Virus record (IMG/VR): IMGVR_UViG_3300032516_001061
Location: 1-22,196 of that record
Direction: 5' to 3' (one strand)
From: a virus
Length of the DNA: 22,196 nt
Of this stretch, positions 13,726-19,999 are shown in pieces. Numbering within the stretch: position 1 is the first letter of the stretch; the number at the start of each line of letters is the position of its first letter. The notes beneath the pieces are model-generated. The model made no database searches and was not told the origin of the DNA. It saw only the letters and a program-made list of their open reading frames with translations. Both the position numbers and the translations under genes were made by a program.

Positions 13726-13977
13726 TCAGCCCCTTGAATCTTTCGTCTTGCGATGGTATACCGATAGATCGAGCTCTTCAAGATTGATGATCCCATTTCG
13801 AAGAGCTGTACAGACTGCTTGTGTTCGGGACTGTGTATCGAGCTTCTCGTAGATTTGAGTGATATAATTCTTCGTCGTCTGATAGGAGATTCCCAGTGTC
13901 CGACTAATCTCCTTGTTACAAGCTCCCTGTATCATCAGTCGGAGAACTGACAGTTCACGAGGTGTGAGTTTACACAT
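13726..13977 (-). CDS. Stand-alone LuxR/GerE-type HTH protein, 83 aa
   Basis: Residues 3-62 match the LuxR/NarL C-terminal DNA-binding domain: LTPRELSVLRLMIQG, then NKEISRTLGISYQTTKNYI (recognition helix) and YEKLDTQSRTQAV. No receiver or ligand-binding domain precedes it, because the protein starts two residues before the domain. Such short LuxR-HTH proteins occur in phages and probably act as constitutive regulators. ATG 13977 has AGGTG 6 bases upstream. It lies just after the 363-base non-coding stretch, a possible site of autoregulation. Its targets might include the GATTAG iterons; that is inference. Confidence 0.88.
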   Translation of the reverse strand: MCKLTPRELSVLRLMIQGACNKEISRTLGISYQTTKNYITQIYEKLDTQSRTQAVCTALRNGIINLEELDLSVYHRKTKDSRG

Positions 13978-14340
13978 ATCAGCACCTGATCGAAGTCGAA
14001 GTGAGTGCTCACTCTCAGAATCGAACTGATAGGGAGCCCCACTCCTCGTAAGCAGAGCTCCCTTTCTGACATGACCAAATTCAGTCTGGTTGGAAACGTT
14101 CTCGAACTCAATACGACCTGGAACTTTGAGAACCGGCTATCCGCTCCCGATTCCCTTTTTCACATCACGTCTTTCGATATTGGGTTGTCTACTTCTCTGA
14201 GTTGAATCGAGGAGCGCCTCCTTATTGACGATTAGCTCTCTAAGCGTCTACAGTCGTTCCCGAGGTCCGAACGGTTCCGACTCCGATCTCTTCTTCGGGG
14301 AGTATAAGCCAGAGATCGTCACGACGAAGAGAGCTTTCAA
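13978..14340 (-). other. 363-base stretch without a leftward gene
   Basis: No leftward frame here has both a start signal and a plausible protein. Rightward frames of 66 and 70 codons begin at GTG or TTG without ribosome sites and look random. The stretch holds several inverted repeats: agggagc/gctccct (14031-14037, 14057-14063), gtgagtgctcac (14001-14012) and gttctc/gagaac (14098-14103, 14128-14133). Near 13999-14052 the minus strand can fold into a T-loop hairpin (TTCGATT) next to a 6-bp acceptor-like stem, but a normal cloverleaf does not form. No strong promoter pair was found. It may encode a structured RNA or be a decayed gene. Confidence 0.5.
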
Positions 14341-15012
14341 TTATAGACTCGGATCGTCGGCCCCGTTCTGTCTGAAGGCCTCGATTCGCTCCACGCACGT
14401 TGGGCAGAGTCTACAGGGCTTTGCTCCACCTTCGTAACACGACCACGAGAGCCCGAAGGGAGCCCCGATCTCGAACCCGAGCTTGACGACTTCCTTCTTC
14501 ATCATCCACTGAAACGGGCTGATGAGTCGAACAGCTCGATAAGTCCCGACCCAGATCGCAGCAGCCATCGATCCTGTGAATTCTGGCGAACAGTCAGGGT
14601 AGGCCCAGTGAGCAGCATCGTCTGCATGAACGGCTATTGCGACTTCGCTGTAGTTGTTCTCGAGAGCGTAGACTGTTGCGAGTGAGAGAAACGTCCCGTT
14701 CCGATACGGGACCACTGTCGGAGATGGCCCCTGCTGATGAGCAAGCTCCTGATACGTCTCGTGCGGCATGGGGATCTCGTCCATGAGAGCGGACCCGGCA
14801 CCCCGAAAGAGATCAGGTGGGAGTCGCATGATCGTGTGATCGAGAAGGTTGAAGTGACGAGCTACCTTCGCAGCAGCCTGAAGCTCCTTCTCGTGCTTCT
14901 GCCCATACCAGAATGAGATCGCACCGACCTGTCTCGGGCTCGAATCGTGGATCATCTTCGATAGGAGAACGGTAGAGTCGAGACCTCCCGAGAGGAGGAC
15001 CAGCGTACTCAT
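14341..15012 (-). CDS. queC: QueC: 7-cyano-7-deazaguanine (preQ0) synthase, 223 aa
   Basis: QueC converts 7-carboxy-7-deazaguanine with ATP and ammonia to preQ0. The PP-loop SGGLDST (8-14) binds ATP and the C-terminal zinc site is Cys192, Cys200, Cys203 and Cys206 (CYEGGAKPCRLCPTC), as in known QueC proteins. SFWYGQKHEKE (33-43) and VPYRNGTFLS match the family, and the length is normal. There is no fused amidotransferase domain of the Gat-QueC type. ATG 15012 overlaps the yhhQ stop as ATGA. The product would feed QueF and DpdA. Its substrate enzyme QueE, and QueD and FolE, are not in the window. Confidence 0.95.
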   Translation of the reverse strand: MSTLVLLSGGLDSTVLLSKMIHDSSPRQVGAISFWYGQKHEKELQAAAKVARHFNLLDHTIMRLPPDLFRGAGSALMDEIPMPHETYQELAHQQGPSPTVVPYRNGTFLSLATVYALENNYSEVAIAVHADDAAHWAYPDCSPEFTGSMAAAIWVGTYRAVRLISPFQWMMKKEVVKLGFEIGAPFGLSWSCYEGGAKPCRLCPTCVERIEAFRQNGADDPSL

Positions 15013-15722
15013 TGAGCTAGCCCCGCCTCAGTCTTCGTCACGTCAGGTTCGGTCTCGAGCTTGAACGGGTTGTAGTTCAAGCCGTAATCGTACGTATCGA
15101 TCCCTTCGACTTTCTTCCACCATGTGATGACGGCGTAGGTGATCGGCGTGACGATCACTTCGTAGAGGGTCTTGAACAGTGCTCCCGAGTAGATCATTAC
15201 CGGGATGACTGTCCAAGGCACGACTCCTGCGAACCCGAGGATCACGAAGACTGTAGTGTCGACCGTCTCCCCGACGAGGGTAGAACCGATCGTACGCGTC
15301 CACAGGTATCGTCCCTTCGTCCAGATCTTCATCGACGACAGGGTTCGGGCATTCGCGAACTGTCCGCACCAGACGCCGAACATCGATGCGACTACGATCC
15401 TGGGAACGGGTGCTAGGACGTTGTGGAATTGCTCTGCGAACACGGGGTTCACGGGCGAGAGCTTATCCGTGATCCAGTAGACGACCACCATGAGGATGTT
15501 CGCAGCGATGCCCACCCAGATGATGCGCCTCGCTCCGGAGTAGCCGTAGACTTCAGTCAAGACGTCCCCGAGGATGTAGCTGATCGGGAACAGGATGACT
15601 GCACCAGCGAACACGAACGACCCGAAGAAGGCCAGGCGTGCTGCGATCGTGTTCGACAGTACGAGAATGACCGCGAACATGGCCATCGCGTACGGGTACA
15701 GCTTGTAGTTGTTGTACTTCAT
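15009..15722 (-). CDS. yhhQ: YhhQ-family queuosine-precursor transporter, 237 aa
   Basis: YhhQ (COG1738, DUF165/VUT family) is a membrane protein that imports preQ0 or preQ1 in bacteria. The diagnostic segment is FPISYILGDVLTEVYGYSGA (45-64), followed by RRIIWVG. About six hydrophobic helices are visible, e.g. around 12-30, 33-50, 66-84 and 160-180, and the C-terminus is charged and cytoplasmic-looking. The gene sits between the QueF-like paralogue and queC, with ATGA coupling to queC. The start at ATG 15722 has GAGGGGG about 11 bases upstream. A phage-borne copy would enlarge the precursor supply during infection. The exact substrate is inferred from context. Confidence 0.92.
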   Translation of the reverse strand: MKYNNYKLYPYAMAMFAVILVLSNTIAARLAFFGSFVFAGAVILFPISYILGDVLTEVYGYSGARRIIWVGIAANILMVVVYWITDKLSPVNPVFAEQFHNVLAPVPRIVVASMFGVWCGQFANARTLSSMKIWTKGRYLWTRTIGSTLVGETVDTTVFVILGFAGVVPWTVIPVMIYSGALFKTLYEVIVTPITYAVITWWKKVEGIDTYDYGLNYNPFKLETEPDVTKTEAGLAQ

Positions 15723-15727
15723 GGCGG

Positions 15728-16063
15728 CTAGAACCCCCTCGAGATCTGCTGGGTTGCTGGGCCGTGTGCGATCGTCATTCCCCCGAGGGTGACGCGAAGA
15801 TCGACCATACCGACGAGCTCGGTCATCTTATCGAAGATGATCCGACACATCTCCTCGCCGGTGTGCGTCCCTTTCAAACTCTCTCCTTGGAGCCATGTCT
15901 CAAACGTCATGAACTCGATCAACGTCGCGGCGGGTCTGTACTCGATCAGGACCTTCCCGATGTAGGGCCCGCCGAGACAAAGCCCTTGGAACGACGGTTC
16001 GAAGATTATTCGAGTAACCTTCGCATCGTTTGACAACACTTCTACTACAACATCCGGATCCAT
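15728..16063 (-). CDS. QueF-family T-fold paralogue, 111 aa, catalytic Asp missing
   Basis: This short protein aligns by eye with the QueF core: QGLCLGGPYIGKVLIEYRP (26-44) matches SLCPxxxQPDxGTVxIxYxP, LIEFMTFETWL (48-58) matches xIESKSLKLYL, and GEEMCRIIFDKM (69-80) matches the following helix. Cys29 sits at the thioimide cysteine position and Glu71 may match the substrate Glu, but the catalytic Asp is replaced by Tyr34 and the NADPH motif ESKS is lost. It lacks the HGH zinc motif, so it is not QueD. It could be an amidinotransferase-like QueF-L relative, a partner subunit for QueF, or a new preQ0-modifying enzyme. GGAG 7 bases before ATG 16063 lies inside the HNH gene's 3' end. Confidence 0.7.
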   Translation of the reverse strand: MDPDVVVEVLSNDAKVTRIIFEPSFQGLCLGGPYIGKVLIEYRPAATLIEFMTFETWLQGESLKGTHTGEEMCRIIFDKMTELVGMVDLRVTLGGMTIAHGPATQQISRGF

Positions 16064-16749
16064 TCTATATCTCCATTCACAGTTCCGGGACTTTCATTCC
16101 GGTTGCGTTCTTCACGCTTACGTCGTAGAGTTTCCTTCTGTCTTGCAATCGACTCAGGAGATTTAGGCTTCCCGAGAAGAGCCTTACCAATCTTTGCTTT
16201 GACCTCCTTTGCTCGATCTTCTCCGAAGTACTCTTCGTGAGTCTTCCCGGACTTCGGGTGAACATACTCTCCCGAGTCCATCTTACGCTGCCAAGCCGCT
16301 CTCAGATTCTCGACGAATCCAGAAGGTCGTTTCAGCCCGAGATGACTCTGTCGACCTTTCTCGATCGACTCAGGTGATCGACTCTTCCCGAGATTTCCCC
16401 GTCGGATCTTCTCTCGAGTCTCCTGGGAGGGAGTTCGATTGACACCTGTGTCGAATTGAGCTTCGATCATAGCATGAAGAAGTCGATGACATCGATAGCA
16501 TACGATCGTTCCGTTATTTACGTCGAATCTTTCTTCAGGACGATCCCGAACAGGAATAATATGGTGTACGAGAACCGACGGAGCTCCACACTCCGTACAG
16601 AAGTCTCCGTCACGCCCCCGAACAGCTGCACGCCACTGCTGAAGTTTCGTGTCGTATCGTCGGACTCCCTCCCGACGATCCCGGCGAAGATCATCAGCAC
16701 GGTCTTTCCCACAGTACTCATCCCAAGTCGGTCCCTTTGGACATCCCAC
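16045..16749 (-). CDS. HNH homing-type endonuclease with NUMOD3 repeats, 234 aa (GTG start)
   Basis: The HNH core lies at about residues 35-95: CTEC (51-54), HHIIPVRDRPE (62-72), NNGTIVCYRCH (78-88), and His92. LGKxxxPESI motifs of the NUMOD3 type recur after residue 115 and near the C-terminus, and the segment GKTHEEYFGEDRAKE (about 168-182) is echoed at the N-terminus by PTWDEYCGKDRADD. It is a relative of the 12439-12942 endonuclease, longer by an N-terminal extension and an extra repeat block. The GTG start at 16749 has AGGAG 8 bases upstream. It lies between queF and the QueF-like paralogue and overlaps the latter by 19 bases, so it appears to be a selfish insertion that kept the operon readable. 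Confidence 0.9.
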   Translation of the reverse strand: MGCPKGPTWDEYCGKDRADDLRRDRREGVRRYDTKLQQWRAAVRGRDGDFCTECGAPSVLVHHIIPVRDRPEERFDVNNGTIVCYRCHRLLHAMIEAQFDTGVNRTPSQETREKIRRGNLGKSRSPESIEKGRQSHLGLKRPSGFVENLRAAWQRKMDSGEYVHPKSGKTHEEYFGEDRAKEVKAKIGKALLGKPKSPESIARQKETLRRKREERNRNESPGTVNGDIEWIRML

Positions 16750-16754
16750 TTGAT

Positions 16755-17213
16755 TTACTCCTGCTCGGGATATTCGTATGATGCTGTGATCGAGATCCCA
16801 CCTCGTGGTTGTTGTGTCACGATCACGACGAGGTGTTCCGGATCGATATCTGCGATAACACGATCAGCAACGATCTTTGGGAGCTTCTCGCAGAACGATC
16901 CGGTATTCCGGAATCTCTGCAAGTACAACTTCAACGATTTTGATTCAATCCCGAGCTTCTTCGGAACGTACTGAATCGTGACGGTGCCGAAATCAGGCTG
17001 CGACGTGATGGGGCAAAGTGACGTGAATTCGAGGGCTTCGAGCTGAACTTGGACTCGATCGAGAAGAGGGAAGGTATCAAGCTTCTCGACGACTCCTCGA
17101 ACGGTCTTTCCCAGAACTGTGAACTCTTGTGACTCCTGCGACACTTCAGCTTCCTCCCAGACGAAGAGAGGGAGTTGAACCATCCGGAGCAGTTGATTCA
17201 ACTCCCTGTTCAT
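16755..17213 (-). CDS. queF: QueF: NADPH-dependent preQ0 reductase, type I, 152 aa
   Basis: QueF reduces the nitrile of preQ0 to the aminomethyl group of preQ1. The catalytic motif EFTSLCPITSQPDFG (62-76) holds the thioimide Cys67 and Asp74; the NADPH-binding motif ESKSLKLYL is at 90-98; PRGGISI (136-142) ends the fold. Glu109 matches the substrate-binding Glu97 of the Bacillus enzyme, but the neighbouring His96 is Cys108 here, a variant I believe also occurs in some bacterial QueF proteins. The single T-fold domain and length are those of type I enzymes. ATG 17213 follows the previous stop by one base, with a weak GAAG signal. It implies that the modified base in DNA is preQ1-type rather than preQ0. 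Confidence 0.95.
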   Translation of the reverse strand: MNRELNQLLRMVQLPLFVWEEAEVSQESQEFTVLGKTVRGVVEKLDTFPLLDRVQVQLEALEFTSLCPITSQPDFGTVTIQYVPKKLGIESKSLKLYLQRFRNTGSFCEKLPKIVADRVIADIDPEHLVVIVTQQPRGGISITASYEYPEQE

Positions 17214-17214
17214 G

Positions 17215-17694
17215 CTACTTCAGTCCCGAGATCTTCGGGGCAGTCGTCGCGGCAGGTGCTTTCCCTCCCAAGGTATTCCCGAGGGTCGGTTTTGAGGTTA
17301 CCTTCTCGATCGGGAGAAGGTCCGTGACACGATTCCTCTGGACGCCCTGGTACTCTTCCTGATCGACGACAGCGAGTGCGACCCTTCCGACGAACTCAGG
17401 CTCGATCAGAGTCCCGTCGTCTTCCGCTTTGAAGTCCAAGCTGTCCTGGAACATGCCGAACTTCTCGAGCAGGGACCTGAGAAACCAGAGAGACTTCGGG
17501 GCCAAGCTGGTGTTCATGAACAGACGACGTTCCGAGAACTCTCCCTCAGTCACGTCGAGGGCCCAGCTCAGCCTCATGTTCGAAGACGATGCAGACTGGA
17601 GCATCTGCACCGATGCCACCACGATCGGGTACCGTCCCGCAGGCAGCGGCTCCATCGACGGTACGTCCGAGAAGTTGATGTTCAGTTGTTTCAT
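17215..17694 (-). CDS. DUF669-like ssDNA-binding protein, 159 aa
   Basis: The sequence resembles DUF669, a phage single-stranded DNA-binding protein family encoded beside Sak4-type recombinases. Residues 17-60 (PLPAGRYPIVVASVQM ... MRLSWALDVTEGEF) form an OB-like beta segment, followed by a helix with WFLRSLLEKFG (70-80) and a strand ending VGRVALAVVDQEEYQG. The last 30 residues are Thr/Ala/Pro/Lys-rich, a typical flexible SSB tail. ATG 17694 overlaps the recombinase stop as ATGA, with AGGAG upstream. It should coat ssDNA during phage recombination and replication. Confidence 0.75.
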   Translation of the reverse strand: MKQLNINFSDVPSMEPLPAGRYPIVVASVQMLQSASSSNMRLSWALDVTEGEFSERRLFMNTSLAPKSLWFLRSLLEKFGMFQDSLDFKAEDDGTLIEPEFVGRVALAVVDQEEYQGVQRNRVTDLLPIEKVTSKPTLGNTLGGKAPAATTAPKISGLK

Positions 17695-18485
17695 TGAGTC
17701 TCCTGTTCAGATTTCACGGCTTCCAAGCCGGGCAAGTAGTCTCCGGGGACAGGGAGCTCTGGTTCAGCCTCTTCGGGGGCTTCACTAACCCCGAGGACAT
17801 CGAAGAGCTTCGTGATCGTCGGATCTATGATATCGTTCGGGATCTCGACACCCCAAGGAGTTCGAACTTTCGTCCGGATCTTCGGATAGTTCCTGAGGAC
17901 GAGGATCCTGTGGACTCCGTCATCAGCTTCAGCTAGCCCGAGATAGGATACGACTGACATCATGCCAGGGACTTCTTCAGCTAATGTCCCTGAGAGCGCT
18001 GGCTTGATGATCATCCCCTCTCTCGGCTCGAGCTCTGTCTTCGAGAGACCTGTGATGATCACGTGCATTGGGAGATCCCTGAATGCACGGATCAATCGTC
18101 TGATCTGCACCGATGCCCTGTTATAGTCCTGGAGCTGGAGCAGATCTGGATCTTGACGTTCTTTGACTTCGATCTCGAGGAACTTGAATAGAGCGAAGAC
18201 ATGAGTCTCCGTGATGGAGTCTACCCCTACGCTCTTGTAGCCATGCCCGGGAGCCGAGAGGTAGGCGTACACCTCGTTGTAGTCTTTCCAGTCCCGAACA
18301 CGAACCACATCGATATCAAGTCCTGCGAGTGTCTGATCACCTCCTTCGAAGTTCACGAACAGCATGGGGTACGTCCTCGGATCCTGCTGTGCGGTTCCGA
18401 GAAAGTGAGTCTTGCCATGCCCTGAAGGAGCATAGATCAAGATCTTCTGGTGCAGTGCCACTGTTGGTTTGTAGACTTCGACCAC
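17691..18485 (-). CDS. Sak4-like RecA-type ATPase, 264 aa (GTG start)
   Basis: The protein has a Walker A YAPSGHGKTHF (18-28), a Walker B KSVGVDSIT (84-92, Asp89), and the order of strands and helices of the RecA core; LRNYPKIRTKVRTPWG near residue 200 and an acidic Pro-rich C-terminus complete it. This matches the Sak4/AAA_24 single-strand annealing recombinases of phages, which act with DUF669-type SSB proteins. The SSB follows immediately here, with an ATGA overlap, which supports the call. The GTG start has AAGGAGG 8 bases upstream and lies 24 bases after the -10 box of the 18.5 kb promoter. Confidence 0.88.
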   Translation of the reverse strand: MVEVYKPTVALHQKILIYAPSGHGKTHFLGTAQQDPRTYPMLFVNFEGGDQTLAGLDIDVVRVRDWKDYNEVYAYLSAPGHGYKSVGVDSITETHVFALFKFLEIEVKERQDPDLLQLQDYNRASVQIRRLIRAFRDLPMHVIITGLSKTELEPREGMIIKPALSGTLAEEVPGMMSVVSYLGLAEADDGVHRILVLRNYPKIRTKVRTPWGVEIPNDIIDPTITKLFDVLGVSEAPEEAEPELPVPGDYLPGLEAVKSEQETQ

Positions 18486-18508
18486 AGGCTAGGCCTCCTT
18501 ACCTATAT

Positions 18509-18537
18509 ATTATAAGGTCCCCAGATGCTAAATTCAA
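18509..18537 (-). promoter_or_regulatory. Sigma-70-like promoter (TTGAAT, 17 bp, TATAAT)
   Basis: The minus strand has TTGAAT at 18537-18532 and a perfect TATAAT at 18514-18509, with a 17-base spacer. Two GATTAG units 11 bases apart lie about 10 bases upstream of the -35 box. It should drive the recombinase, SSB, queF, T-fold, yhhQ and queC genes. The leader is very short, with the AAGGAGG site only about 10 bases after the -10 box. Confidence 0.7.
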
Positions 18538-18542
18538 GGGGT

Positions 18543-19583
18543 TTAGATTAGAGGTAGATTAGTATCATTCCCCTGCTCAACAACATCTAGCTTGATGAAG
18601 TTCGACTGAAGAATGTACTCGAAGTCTTCGCCAGTGTTGACGGCTTTACAGACTGAGAAGAACGGACACGTCGCACATCGATGAATCGACCCCGATGGGA
18701 AGACTCGATCGAAGTCATCGACAGCTTGATTCATCTCGAACCAGGTCCAGCGGATCATCCGCTCATAGGCTTCGACTTCGACCTGGCTTCGTGAGGTCCA
18801 CTCTCTCACGAAGAACTGAAGCCAGCCTCGCGACTCGTAGTAGTCGATGATCTCTGTATAGTCCTCTACGTTGAAGCCGTTCCGCTCGATCTCCTGGTAG
18901 TAGAGAGCCGCTGTATACGGCATGTCCTTCGCCTTCGTGAGACGAGATCCGTTCTTTATGACGGGTGGGACTGTCGGGACGTTCTTCAAGAGAGCGTTGT
19001 AGATGAGACCGCGGGCAAACTTGCCCGTCTGATGATAAAACAGGTACGCATAGCCCGTGATCTGCTCGTCGAGATCGAGACCTCTAAAATCTGGTAGACG
19101 TACGTGGGTCTTGTGATCAACGATCCAGAGACCGTCTTCACGTTCAACAACGAGATCGATCTTCCCGGAGAGCTGAGCTCCTGTAGGCCCGTGCGATGAG
19201 TGTCGAGGATCGAGAATCGGGGCGTAGATCCTCTCCTCGACCAAGACGGGCGTACCTATCGAGTGAGTTCCCTCGTACTGGACGTAGTTTGCTATCATTC
19301 CGTCGACGAGTGTAGACATTGAGATGACGTCAGACCAGATCCGATCGAACGTCTCGGCGAAGTCTCGCTTGAGAGAAGAGATTACCCCGACTAACCACTC
19401 GTCGTAGGTGTCTTTGACGTTCTTGCCTTTGTAGTAGGCTTCAAGACAGGAGTGAACTCCCTGCCCGATGATCAGTGGCCAGATCGGAGCTTTCGTCTGG
19501 TAGCCGAGATAGTACTGCCAGTACCACAGCCGTCTGCAGTCCCTGAATGTCATCACTTCCGTAACACTGATTCGATTGATCAT
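18543..19583 (-). CDS. Cas4/RecB-like PD-(D/E)XK nuclease with Fe-S cysteines, 346 aa
   Basis: This is a phage recombination exonuclease of the Cas4/AddB type. His44 (GQGVH), Asp143 (SGKIDLVVE) and the Asp156-x-Lys158 pair (WIVDHKTH) form the metal site; Gln174 and Tyr178 in DEQITGYAY match the QxxxY motif. Four cysteines could hold a 4Fe-4S cluster: Cys16 near the N-terminus and Cys303, Cys306 and Cys312 (CATCPFFSVC). There is no CRISPR array or other cas gene, so it is not part of a CRISPR system. It starts at ATG 19583, overlapping the resolvase stop as ATGA, without its own ribosome site. It probably resects ends for the Sak4 recombinase. Confidence 0.9.
   Translation of the reverse strand: MINRISVTEVMTFRDCRRLWYWQYYLGYQTKAPIWPLIIGQGVHSCLEAYYKGKNVKDTYDEWLVGVISSLKRDFAETFDRIWSDVISMSTLVDGMIANYVQYEGTHSIGTPVLVEERIYAPILDPRHSSHGPTGAQLSGKIDLVVEREDGLWIVDHKTHVRLPDFRGLDLDEQITGYAYLFYHQTGKFARGLIYNALLKNVPTVPPVIKNGSRLTKAKDMPYTAALYYQEIERNGFNVEDYTEIIDYYESRGWLQFFVREWTSRSQVEVEAYERMIRWTWFEMNQAVDDFDRVFPSGSIHRCATCPFFSVCKAVNTGEDFEYILQSNFIKLDVVEQGNDTNLPLI
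18546..18567. repeat. Two GATTAG units spaced 11 bases upstream of the 18.5 kb promoter
   Basis: The plus strand reads gattagaggta at 18546-18556 and gattagtatca at 18557-18567. The core and the 11-base period equal those of the array at 2391-2434. They lie inside the last codons of the Cas4-like gene and just upstream of the -35 box, a normal place for an activator site. Confidence 0.6.
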
Positions 19584-19999
19584 GGGCAGAGAACTTGATT
19601 CTGGAACGGGAGATGAAAAGCATGCATGCCAAGATGATACGCATCCTGCTCATGCTGCGATAGGGGTTCTCCGTTCCACGAGAGAGGGGCGGGATATCGA
19701 GCTGAGACTGATGACTTCCAGACACCCGGTCGGATTCGAATAGCATTCGGGAAGACTCCATCGAAGAACCTCAATACGCTTCTGAGGACTTGATTCATCA
19801 CTCCCATCGTCGGGACGGTCATGTCCTCGATCGCGACGAAATAGTACTGCTCAGGCTTCTCAGCGATCAGAGACGACGCGAGATCCTCTGGTCGAAGATT
19901 CCCGAACTCGATCGGTTCCCAGATTCCCTCGGGTTCGACTTCGAAGACACAGTAACCTGTCGTGATTCCGGGATCAATTGCTAGGTATCGACACGACAT
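19580..19999 (-). CDS. RuvC-like Holliday junction resolvase, 139 aa
   Basis: The RNase H-fold acidic residues are readable: Asp9 (YLAIDPGITTGY), Glu58 (VAIEDMT) and Asp119 with His122 (HEQDAYHLG), the RuvC order. ATG 19999 has GGAG 6 bases upstream and gives a 139-residue protein, a normal size for short phage RuvC-like enzymes; the longer frame to 20152 adds a Ser/Lys-rich shadow of the preceding gene. It overlaps that gene by 26 bases. It should cut branched DNA before packaging. Confidence 0.85.
   Translation of the reverse strand: MSCRYLAIDPGITTGYCVFEVEPEGIWEPIEFGNLRPEDLASSLIAEKPEQYYFVAIEDMTVPTMGVMNQVLRSVLRFFDGVFPNAIRIRPGVWKSSVSARYPAPLSWNGEPLSQHEQDAYHLGMHAFHLPFQNQVLCP

Noticed and set aside
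13996-14072. Possible standard tRNA gene on the minus strand
   Set aside because: A T-loop hairpin is present, but no D or anticodon arm pairs correctly and the 7-bp acceptor cannot be formed at normal tRNA length; kept only as a weak structured-RNA observation.
14005-14437. Two rightward open frames of 66 and 70 codons
   Set aside because: They begin at GTG or TTG without ribosome sites, run against the single-strand gene order, and have no recognisable protein features; the second also overlaps queC.
15728-16063. QueD (6-carboxytetrahydropterin synthase)
   Set aside because: The zinc-binding HGH and Cys-His motifs of QueD are absent, while the QueF-type strand and helix motifs align.
12439-16749. 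HNH genes as phage-defence or restriction effectors
   Set aside because: The NUMOD3-type repeats, small size, mutual similarity and cassette insertion fit homing endonucleases better; no partner methylase or sensor gene is linked.
18543-19583. Cas4-like gene as a sign of a CRISPR system
   Set aside because: No repeat-spacer array and no cas1, cas2 or effector gene is present; the neighbours are phage recombination genes.
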